Shown here piece after piece: positions 1 through 11,775 of a stretch of DNA of 64,000 nucleotides (its first letter is position 1; every line of letters begins with the position of its first letter). Position numbers and translations under genes: made by a program. The DNA lies in NCBI GenBank assembly GCA_963853835.1, contig OY970824.1, positions 4,035,001-4,099,000 on the forward strand, read 5' to 3'. The notes under the pieces were generated by a model. The model did no database searches. It had not been told where the DNA came from and saw only the letters and a list, made by a program, of their open reading frames with translations. This DNA comes from Calendula officinalis. Its lineage: Eukaryota; Streptophyta; Magnoliopsida; Asterales; Asteraceae.

Positions 1-1212
1 CATCTTGATGTGATAGTTATATTATGGATTGTTGTGTCTGTATGATATATTTATATGTATATATATATGTGACGAATATAGAACCATGTGAGTAATGTGA
101 ATGGTTATGACTTTGTGATAAGTGAGAATTTGGGGTAAAATTTTCGGATTACATTAGGTCATGTATGGGTAGGGGATGCCTAGACTTCTAGAATATGAGA
201 AAAATGATGCTTTTAGGAAGCAATTGTTATTGGGAACCAAGATATGGTCAACTTGTGTGAAATTATGGTATGTGAGGCGAAGGTGGTTGAAATGGTACTA
301 AGTAATGGTATAGGTGACCAAATGAAAGTTAAGAAACGGTAAAGGGTTGATGTGACCATAAGGGAATGTGAGAACTCGGAGAAATTTGAAAAGATTGGAA
401 TTTTGGAAATATGAACGATTGTTAAGAGAACAATAATGAGTATAATGGGGAGTGATAAGCCGAGAATGATATCTCGCGGGTAGGAAATTTGTTAATTGGA
501 AAAAGTATGGTTGACTTTAGGCAAAAGTCAAGATTAGTCAACGTGTAACTAGTTGACTTGGTCAAAGATGGGTTTTAACTTTCGTTTCGAATGACTCGCG
601 ATGATGAGAGCATAATGTATCAGTTGTGTGTATGAGAAAGGGGAAACGAAATAATTAAAAGAGTTATGGTCAAATTATGCGACTTTGACCCGTTGGGTGT
701 TTTCAAGTTGAATTTGGGAATCGGGTATCTAATGGTTGATGAATCATAATTAGAGGTCAATGGTAAAAGAAATGATGAATAGTGGAACCATTAGCAAATA
801 AAGAAATTGTTAAAGAATATTTGACTTTGTGCTTAAGTCAAGGACTAGACGGTGTTGGATTATATCGACTTGGTCAATCTAGATTTTGATATCAGTGTGG
901 ATCGATTCAATGGTTATAATGATTGGTTCATATAGTTCCTATGTGTATAGCGGGTTTGATTAAAGGGTTCAAGGTGTTACAGTCAAATTGTGCAATTATG
1001 ACCCGTTTGGGTGTTAAAGGCTTAAGATTGATTTTTTGACCCGTCCGGGTCTAGCGGGGTTAAGTGAAGGTGGGAACACTTATTGTTAACTAAATTCGGA
1101 TGGGAAAAGTGATGGTAATAACCACAGGAGAACGAGAACGGAATGAACGGTCGATCATGGGTTGAAATTCTTGGCGATTCCGAGGACGGAATCCTTTTAA
1201 GGGGTAGATAGT
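1..1212 (+). mobile_element. 3' internal region of a Ty3/gypsy element (5' part outside the window)
   Basis: No open reading frame of interest is seen. The stretch ends at 1180-1212 with a short remnant of the kind found at the 3' end of chromovirus pol genes (cgaggacggaatcc), followed by a purine-rich tract (aaggggtagatagt) that can serve as the polypurine tract directly before an LTR. I infer that this is the long non-coding 3' internal part of a gypsy element whose gag-pol and 5' LTR lie to the left. Assignment to the Tekay/Del-type chromoviruses is only a suspicion. Confidence 0.55.
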
Positions 1213-2948
1213 TGTAACGACCCGAAATTTGTAGATAAATAAATTTAAAAAAAAATATGATAAATAAGGATAAATCATTTAAAGAACGTAGGAATTGGTT
1301 TCGTGTCATTTGGACACCGTATGAGAAAGTTATGGACGAAACCGTGTCGAAGCAAAGGTCGAAAAGTGCAGCCTGGGCTGCACAGCCCAAGATAGCGACG
1401 CGATTTTTGGGATAGCGACGCGATTTTTGGCTGTTTCCACAGAAAGCCGAAATAGCGAAGTCTTGGATCGCGATTTTGGATCGCGGGCAAAAGATAGCGA
1501 CGCGATCTATAGATCACGACGCGATTTTGGTGTCTGATCAGCATTAAAGTCGGGAAATGCTCATTTATTGCAGACCAAAAGCCCTAGTTTCTCTCCCAAC
1601 GACTTTGTATACGTTTTTGAGTGGAAAACACCATTTGGAGCCGATTTCTTCATCAAATCTCGTGATTCTTCACTCCTAGTTGAAGATTAAAGGTAAATCT
1701 TCACTCCTCCATCTTTGTAGCTCAAGATCTATGGATCTTGAAGCTTGGGTTTGAAACCCTAGTTCTTGGGGTTATGGGTTATGGTGATATAAATGGTGTA
1801 TACACTTGATAGATGATATATTGACAAGGAAAACAAGTGTATGATTATGATCTGTAAGAATCTTACGGGTTGGTTAAACCTAGGGTTTGGTAAATCACCA
1901 TATTTGGGGGAAATGGATTGATGGGTGTTATCTAGAGATAAATGGATACATTATTAGTAGTATGTGATGTTGAACATCTTGTGATTATTGTATTAGGCTT
2001 TTGGTGAAATCTTGGAAAGTTGATTGATTGTTGGAGCAAGGAAAACCGGCGGAAAGAATACGGTTGGAGCATTTATTTGCTAAGGTGAGTACGTGTGGAC
2101 TTTACTGAGTACATAGCCATTGAAATATGTTTTCTTACTTGTGATTTGGTCTATTTGATTAATTGTGTAGACTATTAGTATGTAGAGTTAGTTATATATT
2201 ATTATGAATATTATGACTAACTTGTTTGATGAATTATGAGATAGCCAAGGGCTTAGATGGAATAACTCGAGAAGTTATGACGTGTGATAGTGTGGCGGTG
2301 ATTCGGGGGATCCCCGGTCACTTTGGATGGGGCTGATTGGGCATCGACCCATGGACCATCATGTGTTAGGAGGCTTGCTACCGGACGAGATCCGGCTAGA
2401 AGTCGGGTAATGGTAGATTGGGCGATTCCCTCTTACCGTTACCATAAGGCTTATTAAGGCGGGGGATCCCCGATTAATAAGTATGTGAGATGACGGGTTA
2501 TTTGGAGATGTTCCGGATAACTAGATAGACTTGTTAGGAAGGCAAGGATGATAGAGTCACAATAGGGTGGCTAAATGTATGATGATGAGATATATATATT
2601 TGTTTATATATATATATATAATGTGATACTTGTTGTTTTATCGGGGTCTAAACCCATGTAGCTCACGAGACTTTCTTGTCTCACGTACTACTTGTTTGTT
2701 TTGCTATGTACTCAGGTTCAGGATCGGAGATGTAGGTACGCATGGATAGAGATATGCGGGGCCTAGAATAGAAGAACATTAGAGCGGATTTATGCTTAGC
2801 TTTGGTTTTGATATATTTTGTAACACCGAAACTTTATACTCTGATTTCATACTAAAGGTTTTTGTAAATCCGTATTTTGGGACGGTTCTTCTATTTATAA
2901 AATGATATGTTTTGGCAAATGTTTTGTCTTAAAAGTTGAGGTGTTACA
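1213..2948 (+). repeat. 3' LTR of a Ty3/gypsy element, about 1.74 kb
   Basis: It begins TGTAACGACCCGAAATTT and ends GAGGTGTTACA, so it has TG...CA termini. It is related over its length to the inverted copy at 3908-5680 and to the fragment at 11806-12835, for example in the shared stretches reading CTCACGAGACTTTCTTGTCTCACGT-like and TGAGTACATAGC. The base run after it (GTACC) should match the sequence before the missing 5' LTR. ORFs inside it are not genes. Confidence 0.75.
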
Positions 2949-3075
2949 GTACCCGGCGGGGATTTTTCTACCCGAACCCGATGGGGATTTGACCGGGTAC
3001 GGGGCGGGTACGGGTATGAGAATAGCGGGTCGGGTACGGGTTTTGTAGTACCCGCTATTACCCGTACCCGTTTGC
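2949..3075. repeat. TACCCG/CGGGTA-rich block
   Basis: About 125 bp dense in GGGTACGGG and TACCCG words in both orientations. Blocks of this composition are common in plant genomes as parts of degenerate DNA transposons. No terminal repeats or target duplication could be defined here. Confidence 0.4.
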
Positions 3076-3084
3076 ATCTCTAGT

Positions 3085-3907
3085 GCTTCGTGACTTGTTT
3101 TGATTTTTTTTCTGTGTAGTGAAGCACATGTGTTTCATAACGTCAAGCACATGTGCTTCGTGATTCAAACACAAATGACTTGCTTGTAAGTTACATTTGT
3201 TCAGGAACAAAAACACATGTGCTTGGCTTTATGAATCACATGTGCTTGGCTTGATGAAGCACATGTGCTTGGCTTTATGAAGCACATGTGCTTCATAATG
3301 ATATGTTCGTCACTTGTTTTGATTTTTTTTCTATGTAGTGAAGCACATGTGTTTCATAACTTCAAGCACATGTGCTTCGTGATTCAAACACAAATGACTT
3401 GCTTGTAAGTTACATGTGTTCAGGAACAAAAAAACATGTGTTTGGCTTTATGAAGCACATGTGGTTCATAATGATATTTCGTCACTTGTTTTGATTTTTT
3501 TCTGTGTAGTGAAGCACATGTGTTTCATAACGTCAAGCACATGTGCTTCGTGATTCAAACACAAATGACTTGCTTGTAAGTTACATGTGTTCAGGAACAA
3601 AAACACATGTGTTTGGCTTTATGAAGCACATGTGCTTGGCTTTATGAAGCACATGTGCTTCATAATGATATGTTCGTCACCTGTTTTGATTTTTTTTCTG
3701 TGTAGTGAAGCACATGTGTTTCATAACGTCAAGCACATGTGCTTCGTATGCTCCCTTGTGTGTTTAGAAACTCATGTTTTTAGTGACTTGAAGCACATGT
3801 GTTTCGTGACCTGAAGCACATGTGCTTCGAAGTAATATGCTGTGTTTTAGTGAAGCACATGTGCTTCGATACATCAATACCACCACCACCCCCATTAGCA
3901 CCAGCAC
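3085..3907. repeat. Palindrome array, left part (GAAGCACATGTGCTTC family)
   Basis: Four or more diverged units of roughly 170-225 bp, each with a TTGTTTTGATTTTTTTTCTG stretch near 3090, 3312, 3483 and 3676, and with several copies of AGCACATGTGCT. Extended by GA/TC this is a perfect 16-bp palindrome, seen complete near 3279, 3654, 3815 and 3850. The array stops at 3907, where a solo LTR is inserted, and resumes at 5681. ORFs rich in HMCF words across it are by-products of the repeat. Confidence 0.85.
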
Positions 3908-5680
3908 TGTAACACCTCAAATTTTATAACAAAATATTTGGCCAAAATAAATCATTTTCATTAAATAGAAGAACTATTCCCAAAATATGGATTTACAAAA
4001 ACCTTTGGTATGAAATCAGAGTATAAGTTTCGGTGTTACAAAATATATCAAAACCAAAGCTAAGTTTAAATCCAATCTAGTGCTCTTCTATTCTAGGCCC
4101 CGCATCTCTATCCATGCGCACCTAAACCTTCGATCCCGAATCTGAGTACATAGCAAAATAAACATGGAGTACGTGAGACAAGAAAGTCTCGTGAGATACA
4201 TGAGTTTTTGACCCAAGGATAACAAACAACAAATTATATAAACATAAACATAATTATATAAACAAACACGTCTACTCAGTCTAGTCACCCTATTGTGACC
4301 TATCGATTTTGATCCTTAACAATCATATCTAGCTACCGGAATCCACCGTACTAACTAGAAGCAACTTAACTTATTAACCGAAATCCATCGCCATTAATAA
4401 GTTCCACATTAGCTTATTAACCGAAATCCATTGCCATTAATAAGCTTCAAGATACCGGCAAGAGGGATTCGCCCAATCTACCGATACCTGCCTTACTCGC
4501 CGGAATACGTCGAGTTAGCAAGACTACTAACGTGGATGAGTCGATGGGAATCCACCCAACTGCCCCTCAAACCACACCTCATGACCGGGGGTCCCCCACA
4601 TCATCACATCATCTCAATCATATCATAACTCAATGGTTATGCCTATCTAGCTCTCGGCTATCACATCATCATCAAACAGTTAGTCCAATATTATCAATAA
4701 TATCTATCACTAACTCAACATACCATAAGTCTACACACATAAGTAAATAGACCACAACACCAGTAAGGAAGTAATTCAAAGGCTATGTACTCAGTAAAGT
4801 CCACACGTACTCACCTTAGCAATATGATGCTCCAACCGTGTTCTTGACACCCAATTCCTTGCTTCAACGATCAATCAACCTTTCAAGACTTCACCAAAAG
4901 CCTAACATAACAATCACAAGGTGATCAACATCACTTACCACTACTAATGTGCTCATCCAACTCTAGACAACACTTATTAACAACTTTCCCCCAATTATGG
5001 TGATTTACCAAACCCTAGGTTTAACCAACCCTTAAGATTCTTACAAATCTTAACCATACACTTGAATCCTTTGTTAAAATACCACCTACTAAGTATATAC
5101 ATGCTTAATTTCACCATAAATCATCAACCCAAGAACTAGGGTTTCAAACCCTAGCTTCAAGATCCATAGATATTGAGCTACAAAGATGAAAGAGTGAAGA
5201 TATACCTTTAATCTTCCACTAGGAGTGAAATCTACCAAAGATTTGTGAGGAAATCGCCCAAAATCAGCTGCTATGCTCGAAAATCGCCAAGAGAGAAAAC
5301 TAGGGTTTGTGTTTTGCATTTATGGCTGAAATCCCGAATTTAATGCCTGGTCGGAAGAGTTCGTGCCGCGAACAAACCGTTCGCGCCGCGAACTTCCCTT
5401 GTCGCGAACTCTTCCTGATCGTGAGCTGGCCGTGAACTTGATCACCAAAAATCCCAACTCACTGCCCCAAGTTCGCGAACGCGATCCCCACTTCCCACCG
5501 CGAACTCCCTTACGCAGCAGGGCTGCAGTTTTCGGCCTTTGTCTCTACTCGGTTTTGGTCATAACTTTCTCATACGGTGTCCAAATGACACGAAACCAAT
5601 TTCCACGTTCTTTAAACGATTTATCCATGATTATCATATTTTTACATATTTTATTTATTTACAAATTTCGGGTCGTTACA
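3908..5680 (-). mobile_element. Solo LTR of the same gypsy family, inserted in the palindrome array
   Basis: 1773 bp, TGTAACACC...GGTCGTTACA, the reverse complement of the LTR at 1213-2948. It is flanked by a perfect 5-bp target duplication AGCAC (3903-3907 and 5681-5685). The pre-insertion sequence survives as a paralogous uninterrupted copy at about 6013-6040 (TTAGCACCAGCACCTTCACT), which confirms both ends. A single LTR with an intact target duplication is the usual product of LTR-LTR recombination deleting the internal region. Confidence 0.92.
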
Positions 5681-6112
5681 AGCACCTTCACTGTCAGCCA
5701 CCACCACCACCGCCGGCCGGCGGACACATGTGCTTGGCTTTATGAAGCACATGTGCTTGGCTTTATGAAGCACATGTGCTTCATAATGATATGTTCGTCA
5801 CTTGTTTTGATTTTTTTTCTGTGTAGTGAAGCACATATGTTTCATAACGTCAAGCACATGTGCTTCGTATGCTCCCTTGTGTGTTTAGAAACTCATGTTT
5901 TTAGTGACTTGAAGCACATGTGTTTCGTGACCTGAAGCACATGTGCTTCGAAGTAATATGTTGTGTTTTAGTGAAGCACATGTGCTTCGATACATCAATA
6001 CCATCACCACCCCCGTTAGCACCAGCACCTTCACTGTCAGCCACCACCACCACCGCCGGCCGGCGGCCACATGTGCTTCGATACATCAATACCGCCGGCG
6101 GCCAGCGGTGGC
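5681..6112. repeat. Palindrome array, right part
   Basis: Continuation of the array interrupted at 3907. It contains further perfect GAAGCACATGTGCTTC palindromes near 5767, 5935 and 5970, two copies of a CCACCACCACCACCGCCGGCCGGCGG stretch (near 5700 and 6040), and an inverted GC-rich end around 6090-6110. The segment 5880-6075 is a second copy of 3760-3907 plus its continuation, so the array grew by segmental duplication before the LTR inserted. Confidence 0.85.
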
Positions 6113-6245
6113 TGTAGGTGGGGGATTTGATCTTGACCATCTTGATCCAATGGCTAGGATTTGTCCCTTGGGACTAGACAAATCCTTTGGACTCCCTAGA
6201 ATACAACTCTATAAAATTAATAGTTATCTTGTAAGTTTATATAAT

Positions 6246-6368
6246 AGGTTTTGATGATGACATCTCTTAATTTTACATCCATCTATAACCGACTCTTGAA
6301 TTTTAAGAATTACTTTTTCGTACTATTTTTAATGCATTTAGATACAATTCTGTCATTATCAAAACCCT
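6246..6368. mobile_element. hAT-type MITE, 123 bp
   Basis: Terminal inverted repeats AGGTTTTGATGATGAC and GTCATTATCAAAACCCT are flanked by a perfect 8-bp duplication TATATAAT at 6238-6245 and 6369-6376. Eight-base duplications are typical of the hAT superfamily. A related, more decayed copy in the opposite orientation lies at 59943-60060 and shares the internal word TATAACCGACTC. Confidence 0.85.
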
Positions 6369-6376
6369 TATATAAT

Positions 6377-7313
6377 TAGTTAGGGATGTTCAAAACTAGA
6401 TAACTAGATCTTCAAATAGTAATTTTATGATATGAAATCTGGATATCTGAAATTTTGGATATTCAAAATCCAGATATCCAGTATTCGAAAATACCTCCAC
6501 TAATAACTCAAAAGTCAAACCACTACACTCCTTTTCTAACCATTCAAAATAATCCTCACTCACACCCCATACGAAAATGTCACGGTGTGGTGTGGTGATG
6601 ATATCAACGCCAAAAGCCTTGCCACTTATGAATGGCATGAGGGTGACGTGATGACACCATTTTCTCTTAAGGAAAATAAATTTTGGATAGTTCCTGTTTT
6701 CAAATTGGTCCACATACAATCTAAATATCTTACTACTATATAAAGCATTTAGGCCTACCATATTAGGCAAGTTTAAGGAGCTCCTTAAACTTAATTTTAA
6801 GGACCTTTCCACTTTTGTTAGTTAGTTCTTTACCTTAAAAAATAATAAATCACGGCTTATAAGATTCGAACCCAAGACATCTCCTAAGTTATCACTATGT
6901 GTTAACCACTTGCTATACATTACACTTTATTTCAAACCACTCACACTTAATACATTAGGCTGTTATTATAACAATTTATCCCAATAACATTAAATATACG
7001 ATGGTGTAAATCATCAACTCTTACCAATGTCGGCACCTACCATCACTACGCACCACCACTCATCACCATCGCTATTGCCACCACCACTATCGTTACTATC
7101 GTCACTTTAAAATATAGTTACGGATACCTGCTGCCGCATTGCGCGGGTACCCTGCTAGTTATGTTAAAAGGTCTAATAAGAAGTGTCAGATAGCATTTTA
7201 AAATTTTCTAATATCTAATATCTTAAACAACCCGAAAATTTTCTAAAACTGAAGCTTTAATATTTCACACGCTTTTTATATTTATATGCCATACATGCTT
7301 TTACTTTTTAATA
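6377..7313. other. Spacer with degenerate repeats, no gene supported
   Basis: AT-rich spacer. Around 6840-6915 the minus strand reads like the head of a tRNA-derived SINE (AGCAAGTGGTTAAC as box A and GGGTTCGAATC as box B). Near 7110-7158 there is a possible Helitron 3' end, with a GC-rich hairpin (CCGC-ATTGC-GCGG), a short spacer and CTAG followed by T. A minus-strand ORF at 6396-6812 (138 codons) matches nothing I recognise and overlaps simple repeats, so I do not call it a gene. Confidence 0.45.
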
Positions 7314-7577
7314 CTCCCTCCGTCCCTAAATAAAGTTCTCATTTGTGTTGGGCACAACATTTTAGGAGATAGTTAGTGGTGGGGTATTTGGTATTACTTT
7401 TGATTAAAATATAAGGTTTGATTGGAGAGAGAAAGTGTTTTAAGAGATAGTTAGTGGTGAAAGTATTGGTAATAATATTATTATATTAAGTGGGCCCCTT
7501 ATATTTGAGAAATGAGAACTTTATTTAGGGACAAAACTTGAAGGGCAAATGAGAACTTTATTTAGGGACGGAGGGAG
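7314..7577. mobile_element. Stowaway MITE (Tc1/mariner), 264 bp
   Basis: Termini CTCCCTCCGTCCCTAAATAA and GGGACGGAGGGAG form the hallmark Stowaway inverted repeat, flanked by the TA duplication (7312-7313 and 7578-7579). The internal copy of the 3' end is partly duplicated (GAGAACTTTATTTAGGGAC occurs twice). Confidence 0.93.
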
Positions 7578-7579
7578 TA

Positions 7580-8530
7580 TGTTTTATGGGAAGCAGTTTA
7601 TCTATTTTTTGGGAGTTTTTTTAGCTAAGTATAGTGCTTTTACAAAATATTTAAGAAACAGTGGTACTTCTAAAAGTATTTATAATATTAGGATACTTTT
7701 CATTTTTTATTTTTTTAAAATCTACTAATAAAGAAAGAGGGTGAAAAAAACCCAGATAAACTTAGACGACCAATTGTTCGCTCTCGTCATGAGTTGGAGT
7801 CTCCGTTGCCGACTGCTTCACCAACGCCGGCTTCTCTTGTCGTCTTCGCTCTGATTCCCTCGTCTACTTCATCCTTGAGGTACAATTTCGTGATTCCCCA
7901 TTCATATTTGGTTTGCTAACATTTTCATTTGAGTTTGTTTAAATACTCTTCTATTTCCAAAATAATTCTTACCTGGGAATGACTCAACATAAAATTAATC
8001 TAATATTAGCTATTAGTATTTTTGGGATTGGATTTTGTTTGTTGTTTGTGTAAATTCTGTCTTTTTTGTGTTGCACTCCAGATGTTTGTTGTTATGCCTC
8101 TGAGAGTTAAGTTAATGATACACATATAGCTTGATCTGGGTTAATTACATTAATGTTTTGTATGTAAATTAACAACAAAAAACTGCATATATACATATAA
8201 ATTTGTATAGTTCGAGGTGTTGGGGGTGAGATGGTTACCAAATTTTGAAAACAATTCTTCACCTTCATTCTAAGTTTTAATGTTTCTTTATAGTCAATCA
8301 AAAGAGAAAACTGGCAACAATAATTTTTTAAAACAATTGTATGCATGTAATCCTGTATGTTGTATTCAATCAAAATAAAAGGAAACATGTAGGCTTGAAT
8401 ATAGTGTTTCTTTGACTGGATTGACGAAAACTACCAATTATGTGCTTTTGGCGAGATTGAATAGCATTGTTATATTTAAACTATTGTTAACTAATTTTTA
8501 ACATACCCAAAGGTTTTAATAATACTTGTA
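7580..8530. other. AT-rich spacer, no gene supported
   Basis: Nothing convincingly coding. A short pyrimidine-rich, higher-GC segment at 7780-7880 looks like a displaced 5' exon or UTR, but it has no clear continuation. The minus-strand ORF at 8107-8388 is low-complexity and not credible. Confidence 0.4.
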
Positions 8531-8796
8531 CTCTCTCCGTCTCACAAAAAAAATTCTCATTTTCCTCTTGATTTAGTACCACAAAATGTTCATATTTCTC
8601 AAATATGAAAACCCATTTAATAAAATACTATTATTATTATTGTTATGTATCCCACCACTAATTATCTCCTAAAAAATATTTTATCTCTCCAAATAACCTT
8701 ATATTTTAATAAAAAAATATTACAAATAACTCCACCACTATCTATCTTCTAAATACTTGTTCCCAAAAGAAATGAGAAATTTATAGGATGGAGGAG
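8531..8796. mobile_element. Degenerate Stowaway MITE
   Basis: Starts TA-CTCTCTCCGTCTCAC and ends GGATGGAGGAG-TA. The interior carries the usual Stowaway words (CCCACCACTAACTATC-like). The termini are diverged, so this is an old copy. Confidence 0.8.
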
Positions 8797-9257
8797 TATA
8801 GGTTTTAGCTAAGGGAATTTTTGGTGATTATGACAGTATGTTTCTTTATGATATTAGTTTTCGAGAGAAGAAACTATATGGAATTCTATTTAAAATCACG
8901 AAAATGGCCATTATTAAAAACTAAAAAGTTTGACTATTTTGATCATCATTTTAATAACATATAAGTTTGTAGGGTTTCATCTTAAAATCAATTGATTGTA
9001 ATATGAGTAGCTCAGGACCCTTAGGCTATGGGGTATGGGCCTCACCACCACACCATTTTTTCTGGCACATCATCTGCCACCTCGGCAACCACACCACACC
9101 ACACCATTTTATCCAGGAAATATCCATCACATCACACCACGTGACCACACCACACCAATTTTTTTCCATCTCATCATTTCTTTTCCATTTATTTTATAAA
9201 AAAATAGCATAAATATTTAAATTATAATACACATTGTCAAAAGTTTATAAAAAATCA
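8797..9257. other. AT-rich spacer with CACACCA-rich repeat
   Basis: Between 9003 and 9170 there are many ACCACACCACACC words, as in hAT MITEs. The associated ORF of 69 codons is low-complexity and rejected. No gene. Confidence 0.4.
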
Positions 9258-9259
9258 TA

Positions 9260-10268
9260 CTACCTCCGTATCAAAATAAGTGATACATTTTCCTAAAAGG
9301 GGTGGAACAAAATAAGTGATACACTTCTAATATTTACCTTATATGGAAAGTTTTAGCATATAAAATTACTCTTTTACCCCCACTTAACTTCCTTAAACAT
9401 TATTAACATTATTCTTTATCTACTAATTAATTCTTCCCACCTACCCCTAAATTAAACCCATTCCCCAACCACCCAAATTGAAAATCAGTCACATATTCTT
9501 CAATATTGATACCAACCACTCGATCATTTTAGGGTTTTCTATGTGTTCTTCGTTCTTGGCAATCATCTAATCTAGGGTTTTCATCTCTTCAAATCTTCTT
9601 CTTTTCTTCTTCATTATCTTAATCGGTACCCGATTTGAGACCCTTGATTGACGCTCACTTTCGAACAAACGATGAACAAGAAGGGTTGTTTATTTACGAT
9701 GAGTATTCCTCCGAGGATGAAGAAATCGAAGGTTTTTAGGAAGAAATCGAAGAATCAAGAAACCCTAAATATGTGGGTGTTTCGGTTGCTGTTCGAAGGT
9801 TTTTCGGTTGTTGTTTCTTCATTATCTCTTATATCTGCTACCTTTCTGATTAAATGGTTCTTCAGTTCTTCTGGTTTTAATCGGTTGGTGTTCGAATCCA
9901 AATCTATTTTATCCTTTTATGAATATGTTAAATCTGCTGCTTCTTGAAATGTGTACTCTTGGAAACAAAATTGTAAATTTGGTTATGTTTTTGTTATGAA
10001 AATGACTCTTCAATTCTTCTGGTTTTGTTATGAAAATTGTAAATTTGGTTGTGTACTCTTCGAAATGTGTTTATGAATATGTTTAACAACTTATTTGGGA
10101 GGATAAAGTTTGGCAGACAAACCCTCAAAAAGTAAAAGATTATCTTCCTTAAACAAAAGTGTTTAAAATCTATGAGGACCCATTTAATCTATCTTAATCC
10201 CCCTTTAAAAGTTTTGCCTCAAAAACCGTGTTTTGAGAAGTGTATCACTTATTTTGATACGGAGGTAG
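9260..10268. mobile_element. Long Stowaway/mariner-like element, 1009 bp, with internal cargo
   Basis: Inverted termini CTACCTCCGTATCAAAATAA and the matching GATACGGAGGTAG are flanked by TA on both sides (9258-9259 and 10269-10270). This is four times the usual Stowaway length. The interior between the subterminal regions is a roughly 500-bp unique segment that looks like a UTR plus coding exon: a CT-rich leader at 9535-9640, then a 99-codon + strand ORF at 9648-9947 with a hydrophobic middle part. No transposase motif is visible. It could be captured host sequence or a decayed mariner remnant; I cannot tell which. Confidence 0.8.
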
Positions 10269-10270
10269 TA

Positions 10271-11346
10271 TTATAATTGATTTCTAATTTTTATACATTT
10301 TTATTTTTAGTTAAAATGATTTCTTTTTAGAAAAAAATCAGATTTTTTAAAAAGCCCAAAATAAGCTCACATTTTAATTAAAGGCCCAACCTAATTTATT
10401 TTAACCTAAAATGTCATCTTCTACAAGTCTACAACAGATCTACCTCTCGTTCTCGTTCTTTACCCTGCACCTTCAACCATTTCCATTATCTTCTACTGCA
10501 CTGTCTCAAGCCATCAGCACCACCCCCACGGGCCATGCACCCATACCGTTCAGCCTTATAAGCACATAATTGGTTCATATCTTGTCCAATGTTAGACATC
10601 ACAACGGACCCACTTGCGAAAAGTACATAACGAATGTCAAATAATGTAGTGAACGTCAAATTGCTATCAGAAAAAGAAAAAGTCAAGAGTACAAAAAGAT
10701 TGTTAACGAAATGTTTGGCCCCATCGAAGTTTTGGACTAGTTTGAGAAGGCACAATCACTATCGCGAAACTGTGCTAAATGTATATCTTTAGCCACTTTA
10801 ATTTCAGGTTAAATGATATAGAAATATATCTAACTTGTCCCAAAATATTACGGAGTATATTATTATAGAGTTCTGTCATTAAAAGTGGATAATTACTTTT
10901 TTAATCCTTAATTAATTACATACTCGTATTAACTACTAATTCATCTTTATCTTATTAATTACTTTATAGAAATGCATTAACCTATTAAATAGTTAGATTC
11001 TTTTAATATGTCAGACGTGCATTAATTGCCTTTTGTACCACCTTATTGTGTTACACGCATGAATAAATTGGCTTGGCGTAACACGTTTTTTATGCAGTGT
11101 AGACCACAAGAATTATTTTCCTTTGGTGTGAACCAAATAAATTTGTTCCCGTAGCGGAGCCTACATGAAATTGTACTACCTTATTTTTACAATGCACTCC
11201 ATCAGCATGCATAAATTTGGCTTGGTGTATCACGTTGTTTTTTGCAATGTATGCCCATTTCAAATGAGATAATCAAGAAATCAAAGGTTGAAGTGGAATC
11301 CAACCTGAGTTTGTTTTGTTGTCAATTTAAATTGAAACTGGTTAGA
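10271..11346. other. AT-rich spacer, possible gene fragment
   Basis: A minus-strand ORF at 10486-10755 has a plausible coding feel at its C-terminus but matches no family I can name, so it may be a gene fragment. At 11060-11100 and 11205-11250 a diverged duplicated segment (GGCTTGGYGTAWCACG) appears. At 11100-11185 there is one copy of a block repeated upstream of the terpene synthase (AAATAAATTTGTTCCC...CCTACAT). Confidence 0.35.
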
Positions 11347-11775
11347 TTTAATATATCTTCAAATATATTACCTTGAGTCGGAGTCCTTAATTTTCACATT
11401 ATGTTTTTACAAGAAAATTTTCTTTTTTATTTGTTTTAAATTTTAATTTTCTCATTTCTCTTTTTTTTTTTAAATCTACCACTTTATCATGTTTTTCTCT
11501 ATATTTTCCTTTTTTTTTTTCTTCTTTTGACTAATTTTTCTGTGTGTAAAAAGCAATGTTTACCATCTATTTAACTACACATGTATTTTAACTAATGATG
11601 TGTGTTAGTTTATTGAATACTTAATAAAAATATTTTAGCTTTATAAGAAACTGAATACGAATATGGATTGAGAATATGAACTTTAAACATGGAATCTACC
11701 ATTAAAAAAATTTGTATTATATTTTTTATATTTTTAAATTTCAGAATTTTTTATTCTCGAGATAAAAAAACGCAA
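11347..11775. repeat. 429-bp direct repeat, copy A
   Basis: Runs from TTTAATATATCTTCAAATAT to GATAAAAAAACGCAA. It recurs almost unchanged at 12837-13260. The two copies flank an LTR fragment. It is far too long to be a target-site duplication. Confidence 0.9.

Noticed and set aside
1022..1544. Minus-strand ORFs of 122, 62 and 89 codons
   Set aside because: They lie across the end of the gypsy internal region and its LTR. The related LTR copies do not preserve the frames.
3587..5935. ORFs with repeated HMCF/KHMCF words (75, 190 and 103 codons) as a repeat-protein gene
   Set aside because: They arise from the palindromic DNA repeat in several frames and on both strands, and one runs out of the solo LTR. 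No codon structure or family match.
6396..6812. Minus-strand ORF of 138 codons as a gene
   Set aside because: Overlaps AT-rich short repeats and TGTGGTGTGG words, with no recognised domain, no introns and no neighbours to support it.
10486..10755. Minus-strand ORF ending CMARGGGADGLRQC as part of a gene
   Set aside because: Coding-like at one end but without continuing exons or a family I can name. Mentioned only as a possible fragment.
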